A stretch of DNA of 5,105 nucleotides from Phenylobacterium sp. (lineage in GTDB: Bacteria > Pseudomonadota > Alphaproteobacteria > Caulobacterales > Caulobacteraceae), in contig JAHUZY010000105.1 in NCBI GenBank assembly GCA_019264505.1, positions 1 through 5,105 on the forward strand, written 5' to 3'. Each line of letters opens with the position of its first letter. Within the stretch, counting starts at the first letter, position 1. A model generated the notes under the pieces. That model was not told where the DNA came from and did not search any database. It saw nothing but the letters and a program-made list of their open reading frames with translations. The translations under genes were made by a program, and so were the position numbers. Positions 1 through 5,093 of this stretch are shown here, piece after piece.

Positions 1-21
1 GTTCAGCAGGCATTAGAAGCC

Positions 22-204
22 CTACTTCTTCAGCGCGTCACGGGCGCCTTCCTTCAGGTCGCCTACGCCCTTCTGAACCTTGCCAGCGGCCTGGTCCATG
101 TGGCCTTCGGCTTCCAGGCGTTCGTTGCCGGTCAGCTTGCCGGCCGCTTCCTTCACCTTGCCGCCCATATCCTTGGCGGCGCCTTCGGCTTGATCCTTAT
201 GCAT
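22..204 (-). CDS. CsbD-family stress-response protein (60 aa)
   Basis: Small, highly charged, Gly/Ala/Lys-rich soluble protein with no signal peptide or membrane segment. It carries the CsbD-family (YjbJ-like) pattern: [21 protein letters not shown] at about residues 14-34 in two overlapping parts ([12 protein letters not shown], then LEAEG), then DQAAGKVQ at 37-44. The family is known as abundant general-stress proteins (sigma-B-controlled in Bacillus) with no established biochemical activity. The 60-residue length is normal for the family. I start it at the ATG at 204 because GAAGGAG lies six bases upstream; the frame stays open to 384, but that extension is Arg/Pro-rich and unlike the family. 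Residues 6-24 and 32-50 form an imperfect internal repeat. It is transcribed divergently from ettA and has a candidate EcfG-type promoter. Family assignment is secure; the exact role is unknown. Confidence 0.9.
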   Translation of the reverse strand: MHKDQAEGAAKDMGGKVKEAAGKLTGNERLEAEGHMDQAAGKVQKGVGDLKEGARDALKK

Positions 205-210
205 CGGAAA

Positions 211-217
211 CTCCTTC
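211..217 (-). promoter_or_regulatory. Shine-Dalgarno of the CsbD-family gene (decides its start)
   Basis: On the minus strand this reads GAAGGAG, followed by a six-base spacer and the ATG at 204. It is one of the strongest ribosome binding sites in the window and favours the 60-residue start over the longer open frame that runs to 384. Confidence 0.8.
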
Positions 218-258
218 GGTTTTGGGAGGTGCGGGGGCGCCTCGTCTGTTGCAGAAGG

Positions 259-284
259 AATGCGGAAGGATGCTCGGGAGTTCC
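259..284 (-). promoter_or_regulatory. Candidate EcfG/SigT-type general stress promoter for the CsbD-family gene
   Basis: Read on the minus strand, a GGAAC (280-284) is followed after 17 bases by CATT (259-262). The alphaproteobacterial general stress sigma factor EcfG (SigT in Caulobacter) recognises GGAAC, a 16-17 base spacer and CGTT, so the -35 is exact and the -10 has three of four bases. Transcription would begin around 250-253, leaving a leader of roughly 45-50 bases that contains the ribosome binding site. CsbD proteins are typical stress-regulon members, which supports the reading. It remains a prediction from one short motif. Confidence 0.5.
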
Positions 285-295
285 GCATGATCGTG

Positions 296-318
296 CGCCT
301 GCGGTTGCGCCGCAGGCG
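296..318. repeat. Perfect 9-bp inverted repeat in the divergent csbD-like/ettA gap
   Basis: CGCCTGCGG (296-304) and CCGCAGGCG (310-318) are exact reverse complements separated by the loop TTGCG. In RNA this would be a stable GC-rich hairpin. It lies between two divergently transcribed genes, so it ends neither of them, and no T-run follows it on either strand. It could be a leader structure for ettA or a protein-binding palindrome. A weak promoter-like pair, TTGCGC (305-310) and TATTTC (328-333) with a 17-base spacer, overlaps it. The function is unknown. Confidence 0.5.
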
Positions 319-382
319 GGGGGCGTCTATTTCCTGCACCAATTCCGAAATCGCAGTTTCAAAGGCGGGCGCGGCACCATCC

Positions 383-2044
383 ATGGCGCAGCAACATATC
401 TTTCAGATGCAGGGCCTGACCAAGGCCTATCCCGGCAGCAAGAAGGTGTTCGAGAACATCTGGCTGTCCTTCTATCCCGACGCCAAGATCGGGGTGGTGG
501 GGGTCAACGGCTCGGGTAAGTCCACCCTGCTGAAGATCATGGCCGGCATCGACAAGGAGTTCACCGGCGAGGCCCGCGCTGCAGACGGCGTGAAGATGGG
601 CTATCTCGAACAGGAGCCGCACCTGGACGAGAAGCTCGACGTCTGGGGCAACGTGATCTCCTGGTGCGAAGAGAAGAAGATCTTCGACGCCTACAACGCC
701 GTCGCCGCCAAGATGGGCGAGGAATATTCCGATGAGCTGATGGAGGAGATGACCGCCCTCCAGGAGAAGCTGGACGCCGGCGATCTCTGGGACATCGACT
801 CCCGCATCGAAATGGCCATGGACGCCCTGCGTTGCCCGCCCAATGACTGGCCGGTGGACAAGCTGTCAGGCGGTGAAAAGCGCCGGGTCGCGCTCGCCCG
901 CCTGCTGCTGTCCAAGCCCGACATGCTGCTGCTGGACGAACCCACCAACCACCTGGACGCCGAAAGCGTCGCCTGGCTGCAGCACCACCTGGAGGCCTTC
1001 CCGGGCTGCGTCATCCTGGTGACCCACGACCGCTACTTCCTGGACCAGGTGACCAAGTGGACCCTGGAGCTCGACCGCGGCAAGGGCGTGCCCTACGAGG
1101 GCAACTATTCCTCCTGGCTGGAGCAGAAGGCCAAGCGCTCGGCCATCGAGGATCGCGAGAGCGAAAGCCGCAAGCGCACCCTGGAGCGCGAACTGGAATG
1201 GGTGCGCTCTTCTCCCAGCGCCCGGCGCACCAAGTCCAAGGCCCGCTTGGCGGCCTTTGACGAACTGGTCAACGCCTCGGAGCGTGAGAAGCAGTCCTTC
1301 GCCCAGATCCAGATCCCCCCTGGCCCGCGCCTGGGCAATGTGGTCATCGAGGCCGACAATCTGGAAAAGGCCTATGGCGACAAGCTGCTCTTCAAGGACC
1401 TGACCTTCCGCCTGCCGCCCGGCGGCATCGTCGGGGTCATCGGCCCCAACGGGGCGGGCAAGTCGACCCTGTTCAAGCTGCTCACCAAGCAGGAAGTCCC
1501 CGACGCGGGCGAGATCCGCCTGGGCGAGACCGTCCAGCTCTCCTATGTGGACCAGAGCCGCGACGCCCTCGATCCCAACAAGAACGTCTGGGAGGAGATT
1601 TCCGGCGGCCTCGACGTGATGAAGGTCGGCGCCCGGGAGATCATCAGCCGCGCCTATGTGGGCTCGTTCAACTTCAAGGGCGGCGACCAGCAGAAGAAGG
1701 TCGGTCTTCTGTCCGGCGGTGAGCGCAACCGCGTCCACCTGGCCAAGACCCTGGCGTCCGGCGGCAATGTCATCCTGCTCGACGAACCGACCAACGACCT
1801 GGACGTGGAGACCCTGCAGGCCCTGGAAAGCGCCCTTGAGGACTTCCCCGGCTGCGCCGTGGTCATCAGCCACGACCGCTGGTTCCTCGACCGCCTCTGC
1901 ACCCACATCCTCGCCTTCGAAGGCGACAGCCATGTGGAGTGGTTCGAAGGCAACTTCGACGCCTATGAGGAAGACAAGAAGCGCCGCCTGGGCACCGACA
2001 GCCTCATCCCCCACCGGCTCAAGTTCCAGAAGTTCAGCCGTTAA
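383..2044 (+). CDS. ettA: Energy-dependent translational throttle protein EttA (ABC-F ATPase)
   Basis: Cytoplasmic ABC-F protein with two ATPase domains and no membrane part. In E. coli, EttA binds the ribosomal E site and gates entry into elongation according to the ATP/ADP ratio. Domain 1: Walker [10 protein letters not shown] (40-48), signature LSGGE (161-165), Walker B ending DEP (185-187), switch His 215. Domain 2: Walker [10 protein letters not shown] (354-362), LSGGE (443-447), DEP (467-469), His 497. The arm insertion between Walker A and signature of domain 1 spans about 90-140. The charged tRNA-contacting linker spans about 240-320 and includes [10 protein letters not shown] and KSKARL. 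The 553-residue length and the end ([10 protein letters not shown]) match the EttA subfamily rather than Uup or YheS. I start at 383 because MAQ begins the conserved domain; the frame is open upstream to 260, but that Arg-rich stretch is not family-like. No good Shine-Dalgarno precedes 383. Confidence 0.96.
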   Translation: MAQQHIFQMQGLTKAYPGSKKVFENIWLSFYPDAKIGVVGVNGSGKSTLLKIMAGIDKEFTGEARAADGVKMGYLEQEPHLDEKLDVWGNVISWCEEKKIFDAYNAVAAKMGEEYSDELMEEMTALQEKLDAGDLWDIDSRIEMAMDALRCPPNDWPVDKLSGGEKRRVALARLLLSKPDMLLLDEPTNHLDAESVAWLQHHLEAFPGCVILVTHDRYFLDQVTKWTLELDRGKGVPYEGNYSSWLEQKAKRSAIEDRESESRKRTLERELEWVRSSPSARRTKSKARLAAFDELVNASEREKQSFAQIQIPPGPRLGNVVIEADNLEKAYGDKLLFKDLTFRLPPGGIVGVIGPNGAGKSTLFKLLTKQEVPDAGEIRLGETVQLSYVDQSRDALDPNKNVWEEISGGLDVMKVGAREIISRAYVGSFNFKGGDQQKKVGLLSGGERNRVHLAKTLASGGNVILLDEPTNDLDVETLQALESALEDFPGCAVVISHDRWFLDRLCTHILAFEGDSHVEWFEGNFDAYEEDKKRRLGTDSLIPHRLKFQKFSR

Positions 2045-2051
2045 AAAGAAA

Positions 2052-2087
2052 GGCCGGGGGCCAAGCGCGACAGCGGAACCTCCGGCC
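2052..2087. repeat. Hairpin-forming inverted repeat downstream of ettA
   Basis: GGCCGGGGG (2052-2060) can pair with CCTCCGGCC (2079-2087) through nine pairs including one G-T, with an 18-base loop. On the plus strand no T-run follows, so it is not a classical intrinsic terminator for ettA. On the minus strand the hairpin is followed by a T-rich tract (complement of the A-run at 2043-2051), which would suit a terminator of antisense transcription, but no minus-strand gene is seen to need it. The right arm touches the GGAAC promoter element of the next gene. Confidence 0.35.
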
Positions 2088-2099
2088 GATCCACCTGTT
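2075..2099 (+). promoter_or_regulatory. Candidate EcfG/SigT-type general stress promoter for the PfpI-family gene
   Basis: GGAAC (2075-2079), a 16-base spacer and TGTT (2096-2099) match the EcfG consensus (GGAAC, 16-17 bases, CGTT) at eight of nine positions. A transcription start about seven bases downstream, near 2106, would leave a leader of about 28 bases holding the AAAGGAG ribosome binding site at 2122-2128. The downstream product is a stress-type DJ-1/PfpI protein, which fits. It would let this gene be expressed independently of ettA. Confidence 0.55.
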
Positions 2100-2134
2100 C
2101 TCCGCGGGACATCAAACCCCGAAAGGAGACCGCC

Positions 2135-2698
2135 ATGGCGAGCCCTCGTATCGAAGGCGCCAAGGTGGCCGTGCTGGCCACCCACGGCTTTGAACAATCC
2201 GAACTGGAACAGCCCGTCGCGGCCCTGACCGCGGCCGGCGCCACTGTCCACGTCATCGCCCCCAAGGGTCCTGAGATCCAGGGCTGGGAGCATCACGACA
2301 AGGGGCGGTCCACCGCCGTCGACCTGGAACTGGCCAAGGCCAAGGCCGGCGACTACGACGCCCTGGTCCTGCCGGGCGGGGTGATCAATCCCGACGCCCT
2401 GCGCCTGGAGAAGAAGGCCATCGCCTTCATCGGGGAGTTCGTGAAGGCCGGAAAGCCCATCGGCGCCATCTGCCACGGCCCCTGGACCCTAATCGACGCC
2501 GGCGGCGTCGAGGGGCGGACCATGACCTCCTGGCCATCGCTGGAGACCGACCTGAAGAACGCCGGCGCCAAATGGGTCGACAAGGAGGTGGTGGTCGACC
2601 AGGGCCTGGTCACCTCGCGCAAGCCCGACGACATCCCGGCCTTCTGCAAGAAGCTGATCGAGGAAATCGCCGAGGGCCGCCAAGCCGCGGCGGCCTAG
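2135..2698 (+). CDS. DJ-1/PfpI-family protein, YhbO-like (protease/deglycase type)
   Basis: Cytoplasmic class I glutamine-amidotransferase-like fold of 187 residues, full length for the PfpI/YhbO group. The nucleophile elbow AICHGP (111-116) supplies Cys113 with adjacent His114. The N-terminal HGFEQSE (17-23) gives the acidic residue that tunes the cysteine in this family. LVLPGG (77-82), KNAGAKWVDKEVVVDQ (141-156) and LVTSRKPDDIPAF (158-170) are also characteristic. Relatives are reported to protect against carbonyl and oxidative stress; whether they act as protein deglycases, glyoxalases or proteases is disputed, so I give no substrate. The start is clear: AAAGGAG six bases before the ATG. 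It lies 90 bp after ettA with a candidate stress promoter in the gap, so it is probably not simply an ettA operon member. Confidence 0.92.
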   Translation: MASPRIEGAKVAVLATHGFEQSELEQPVAALTAAGATVHVIAPKGPEIQGWEHHDKGRSTAVDLELAKAKAGDYDALVLPGGVINPDALRLEKKAIAFIGEFVKAGKPIGAICHGPWTLIDAGGVEGRTMTSWPSLETDLKNAGAKWVDKEVVVDQGLVTSRKPDDIPAFCKKLIEEIAEGRQAAAA

Positions 2699-2702
2699 GC
2701 CT

Positions 2703-2733
2703 GCGGCGCTCGCCCTGGTCACAGGGTCGCCGC
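2703..2733 (+). terminator. Weak hairpin after the PfpI-family gene
   Basis: CCCTG (2713-2717) and CAGGG (2722-2726) form a five-pair stem with a GTCA loop. An outer stem pairs GCGGCG (2703-2708) with CGCCGC (2728-2733) across an asymmetric internal loop. It begins five bases after the stop codon, where a terminator would be, but no T-run follows. It may slow transcription or stabilise the mRNA end rather than terminate fully. Confidence 0.3.
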
Positions 2734-2772
2734 ACCGGCTATAGGGCGGGGAGCAAGCTGGAGCCTCGCCCC

Positions 2773-3708
2773 ATGTCCGACTCCCCGCCCGTCGTCCTTC
2801 TGTCCCACGTCATGTTGGCCCCCATGCAGGCCGGCCTCGAGGCCAAGGGCTATCGTGTGGTGCGGCGGTGGGACCTGGCCGAGGCCGATCGCCCCGAGGT
2901 GGTCGCCATCGCCCACGCCGGTGAGGTGGTTCTGGAGCCGGAGTTCCTCACCACCCTGCCGAAGCTCGCCCTGATCGCCAATATCAGCGTCGGCTATGAC
3001 GGGGTGGACGTGGCCTGGTGCCGCGCCCGGGGGATCGAGGTCACCCACGCCGACGGCCTCAACGCCGAGGATGTGGCCGATCATGCGGTCGGCCTGCTGA
3101 TCGCCTCCTGGCGAAACATTGTCGAAGGCGACCGCCATGTGCGCGAGGGCCGCTGGACCCCCGACGACCGCATGGGCCCTCGCCCGGCCTTGAAGGGACG
3201 CAAGGTCGGCGTGGTCGGCATGGGCCATATCGGTCAGGCCTGCGCCGTGCGCGTCCAGGCCTTTGGCATGGAAGTGGCGTGGTGGGGTCCCAACCCCAAG
3301 CCGGATCTGGCCTGGCTACGCAGCGAGAGCCTGCTCGCCCTGGCTGAGGCGAGCGACATCCTCATCGTGGCCTGCCGCGCCGACGAGTCCAATCGCAACC
3401 TGATCTCGCGCGAGGTCATCGAGGCCCTGGGGCCACGGGGCCTGCTGGTCAATGTGGCCCGCGGCTCGGTGGTCGACGAGGACGCCCTGATCGCCGCGCT
3501 GAAGGATAAGCGCCTGGGCCGCGCGGCCCTGGACGTCTTCTGGCAGGAGCCGACACCGGCCGCCCGCTGGGCCGACGTCCCCAATGTCGTGCTCTCGCCC
3601 CACTCGGCCGGCGGCACCCTGGAGTCTATCCCCAAGATGATCGGCCAGGCCCTGGAAAATCTCCGCCGCCACTTCGCCGGTGAAACCCTGCTGAGCCCCG
3701 TCCCCTGA
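2773..3708 (+). CDS. D-2-hydroxyacid dehydrogenase (glyoxylate/hydroxypyruvate reductase type)
   Basis: Cytoplasmic NAD(P)H-dependent oxidoreductase that would reduce a 2-oxoacid such as glyoxylate or hydroxypyruvate to the D-hydroxyacid. The 311-residue length is normal. The substrate-binding part contains ISVGYDGVD (71-79). The Rossmann loop is GMGHIG (149-154). The catalytic Arg-Glu-His set is visible: Arg230 in NVARGS, Glu259 in DVFWQEP and His277 in LSPHSAGG. After the second Rossmann strand the sequence WWGPNPKP (170-177) has no acidic residue to hold the NAD ribose, so NADPH use is plausible but unproven. I start at the ATG at 2773, with GGAG at 2760-2763 nine bases upstream; the longer open frame to 2572 overlaps the PfpI-family gene and is not family-like. 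Substrate cannot be fixed from sequence alone. It lies 74 bp after the PfpI-family gene and is followed by a strong hairpin. Confidence 0.92.
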   Translation: MSDSPPVVLLSHVMLAPMQAGLEAKGYRVVRRWDLAEADRPEVVAIAHAGEVVLEPEFLTTLPKLALIANISVGYDGVDVAWCRARGIEVTHADGLNAEDVADHAVGLLIASWRNIVEGDRHVREGRWTPDDRMGPRPALKGRKVGVVGMGHIGQACAVRVQAFGMEVAWWGPNPKPDLAWLRSESLLALAEASDILIVACRADESNRNLISREVIEALGPRGLLVNVARGSVVDEDALIAALKDKRLGRAALDVFWQEPTPAARWADVPNVVLSPHSAGGTLESIPKMIGQALENLRRHFAGETLLSPVP

Positions 3709-3722
3709 CATCTCCGTGACAT

Positions 3723-3750
3723 GGCGCCGTGGGATGAACCCGCGGCCGCC
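3723..3750 (+). terminator. Probable terminator hairpin after the dehydrogenase gene
   Basis: GGC-GCCGTGGG (3723-3733) pairs with CCCGCGGC-C-GCC (3739-3750) around the five-base loop ATGAA. This gives eleven pairs with one G-T and one bulged C at 3747. It starts 14 bases after the stop codon and is followed by TTGAGCATTT, only moderately T-rich. The stem is strong and well placed, but the T-tract is weak, as is common in GC-rich alphaproteobacteria. Confidence 0.5.
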
Positions 3751-3791
3751 TTGAGCATTTGCACTGGCCACCCCGTCACCAGGTCAGTTCC

Positions 3792-4070
3792 ATGTCAGTC
3801 GATGCGTCCCCGGTCAGCGCTACCTCTAGCCGGGCCTTTTACGATCTCTGCGCCGTCTATGACGGGCTTCTGGCGGGGGAGGGGGTTGTGTTGAGCGACA
3901 CGGCCCAGACCGATCTCCGCGCCTTCTCTCGCCTCTATGATCTGCCCCTCGAAGAGGCGTGCGAGGCCGAGGTCTGGCGAGAGGTTCGCCTGCGTCTTGA
4001 GCGAGACCTTGCAACGCCCCTACAGGCGGGGCCCGAATGGGGTTATGAGGATCAGCAAGCGGCGGCCTGA
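3792..4070 (+). CDS. Unrecognised small acidic protein (92 aa)
   Basis: I do not recognise this product. It is soluble, with no signal peptide or membrane segment. It has a Ser-rich start, a likely helical stretch at about 14-32 (SRAFYDLCAVYDGLLAGEG), a second at about 36-74 rich in Leu, Glu and Arg, and an acidic/Gln/Ala tail. Cysteines are at 20 and 57, without a metal-binding pattern. The ATG at 3792 is preceded only by a weak AGG eight bases upstream; the alternative TTG at 3759 would add eleven unlikely residues. Codon use is softer than its neighbours: 27 of 92 sense codons end in A or T, which may mean low expression, recent origin or weak selection. It is on the same strand as the ArsR-methyltransferase gene but upstream of that gene's own promoter and palindrome. 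The frame is probably real because the 205-bp interval otherwise has no gene. Confidence 0.6.
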   Translation: MSVDASPVSATSSRAFYDLCAVYDGLLAGEGVVLSDTAQTDLRAFSRLYDLPLEEACEAEVWREVRLRLERDLATPLQAGPEWGYEDQQAAA

Positions 4071-4085
4071 GCAGGCCTGAAACGC

Positions 4086-4115
4086 TTGACATAACCACAT
4101 AAAGATATCTTTATG
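4086..4115 (+). promoter_or_regulatory. Housekeeping-type promoter of the ArsR-methyltransferase gene
   Basis: TTGACA (4086-4091) is an exact -35 consensus. With a 17-18 base spacer, the -10 falls on CTTTAT or TTTATG (4109-4115), a poor match to TATAAT but within the only AT-rich stretch nearby. Transcription would then start about 4121-4122, at the A of the ATG at 4122. The spacer and the -10 are inside a perfect palindrome, so a bound repressor would block RNA polymerase directly. Confidence 0.6.
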
Positions 4116-4119
4116 TGGT
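4094..4119. promoter_or_regulatory. Perfect 26-bp palindromic operator, probably for the adjacent ArsR-type regulator
   Basis: The half-site ACCACATAAAGAT (4094-4106) is followed at once by its exact reverse complement (4107-4119), so all 13 base pairs match with no spacer. ArsR-family dimers bind AT-rich inverted repeats of this kind over their own promoters, usually to repress. The site lies between the -35 and the translation start, and covers the -10 and the ATG at 4113. The AT-rich core AAAGATATCTTT recalls motifs assigned to the ArsR-family methionine-cycle regulator SahR, as far as I remember; that likeness is unverified. Confidence 0.8.
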
Positions 4120-4121
4120 CC

Positions 4122-5093
4122 ATGCCGATCTCCACGGTTCAGGTTGTTGATGTGCTGCGCGCGGCCGGCGAGCCGACGCGACTGCGCATTCTCGCCCTGC
4201 TGGCCCATGAGGAGCTGGCGGTGCTCGAAATCTGCCGCGTGCTGGATCAGAGCCAGCCGCGAGTGTCCCGCCATCTGAAGCTGCTGGCTGAGGCGGGACT
4301 GGTGGAGCGGTTTCCAGACGGCGCCTGGGTCTTCTATCGGCTGGTCACCGGCGGCGAGGTTCGTCGGCTGGTGGACGAGGTCCTCGACCTGATCGAACCC
4401 GGCGACAGCGTGCTGGCCCGCGACGCCGAGCGTCTGCGCAGTGTCCAGGCCGAGCGCGAGACCGAGGCCGGGGCCTATTTCGCCCGCAACGCCGCCCGCT
4501 GGGACGAGATCCGCGCCCTCTATGTGGCCGACGAGGCCGTCGAGGCGGCGATCCGCGACGCCGCCGGGCCTGGCCCCTTCCGCCGTCTGGTGGACCTGGG
4601 CTCGGGCACCGGCCGCATGCTGACCCTGCTGGGGCCGCAGGCGGACCAGGCGCTTGGCCTCGATCTGTCGCAACAGATGCTCAACATCGCCCGCAGTCAT
4701 GTGGGCAAGGCTGGGCTGGAACACTGCGAACTGCGTCACGGCGACATCTTCGGCACCCGCCTGCCCGGCGAGAGCGCCGACCTCGTCGTGGTCCACCAGG
4801 TGCTCCACTATCTCAGCGAGCCCGCCGCCGCCGTCCGCGAGGCCGCGCGGCTTGTGGAGCCTGGCGGCCGCCTGCTGATCATCGACTTCGCGCCCCACGG
4901 GCTGGAGCATCTCCGGGACGAACACCAGCACCGCCGCCTGGGCTTCTCCGACGCCGAGATGGAGCGCTGGCTGGAGGATGCGGGCCTCGGCCAAGTGAAG
5001 GCCAGCGCCCTGCCGCCGACCCAGGCCGCCGGCCTGACGATCAAGATCTGGAGCGCCGAGCGCGCGCCGCTCCGCAAGAGGACCGCCGCATGA
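4122..5093 (+). CDS. ArsR-type regulator fused to a class I SAM-dependent methyltransferase domain
   Basis: Two-domain cytoplasmic protein of 323 residues. The winged helix spans about 6-75: GEPTRLRILALL (16-27), then a recognition-helix region QSQPRVSRHLKLL (43-55) and the wing at FPDGAWVFYRL. The ArsR metal motif CVC is absent and only one Cys (38) lies near that helix, so metal sensing is unlikely. The methyltransferase domain spans about 150-260: motif I DLGSGTGR (158-165), the ribose-binding acidic residue in GLDLS (179-183), HGDIFG (206-211) and LVEPGGRLLIID (244-255). Such fusions are known next to methionine-cycle genes in alphaproteobacteria, and a role as SAM/SAH-responsive repressor is my inference. 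I chose the ATG at 4122 because the promoter predicts transcription starting there; the ATG at 4113 (three residues more) lies within the operator. Neither has a Shine-Dalgarno. Its TGA overlaps the next gene's ATG. Confidence 0.88.
   Translation: MPISTVQVVDVLRAAGEPTRLRILALLAHEELAVLEICRVLDQSQPRVSRHLKLLAEAGLVERFPDGAWVFYRLVTGGEVRRLVDEVLDLIEPGDSVLARDAERLRSVQAERETEAGAYFARNAARWDEIRALYVADEAVEAAIRDAAGPGPFRRLVDLGSGTGRMLTLLGPQADQALGLDLSQQMLNIARSHVGKAGLEHCELRHGDIFGTRLPGESADLVVVHQVLHYLSEPAAAVREAARLVEPGGRLLIIDFAPHGLEHLRDEHQHRRLGFSDAEMERWLEDAGLGQVKASALPPTQAAGLTIKIWSAERAPLRKRTAA
5076..5082 (+). promoter_or_regulatory. Shine-Dalgarno of the downstream gene, inside the ArsR-methyltransferase coding end
   Basis: AAGAGGA lies seven bases before the ATG at 5090 and within the last codons of the upstream gene. 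With the ATGA overlap it indicates translational coupling of the two genes in one operon. Confidence 0.6.

Noticed and set aside
260..382. In-frame upstream extension of ettA by up to 41 codons
   Set aside because: It is Arg-rich, includes the strong inverted repeat, and lies before MAQ, where EttA proteins normally begin.
866..2476. Very long open frame on the minus strand (536 codons) opposite ettA and the PfpI-family gene
   Set aside because: It is antisense to two well-recognised genes, has low-complexity Gly/Val/Leu/Gln-rich content and no family likeness. Long antisense frames are a usual by-product of high third-position G+C.
2692..2701. GGCCTAGGCC palindrome across the stop codon of the PfpI-family gene
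   Set aside because: Ten bases of GC-rich self-complementarity at the end of an Ala-rich coding tail is likely coincidence, and no promoter is placed to be controlled by it.
2716..2745. Possible promoter for the dehydrogenase gene (TGGTCA, 18 bases, TATAGG)
   Set aside because: The -35 match is poor and it overlaps the hairpin after the PfpI-family gene. The gene may have its own promoter, but I cannot support this one.
2572..2772. In-frame upstream extension of the dehydrogenase gene
   Set aside because: It overlaps the end of the PfpI-family gene in another frame and is not dehydrogenase-like; the ATG at 2773 has a usable GGAG upstream.
4064..4080. GGCCT/AGGCC short hairpin and GGCCTGA direct repeat at the end of the 92-residue gene
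   Set aside because: The stem is only five pairs with no T-run after it, and such short GC repeats are common at this composition; not enough to call a terminator.
4020..4994. Long minus-strand open frame (324 codons) opposite the ArsR-methyltransferase gene
   Set aside because: The opposite strand has clear winged-helix and SAM-binding motifs in order, and the antisense frame runs through the palindrome and promoter with no recognisable domain.
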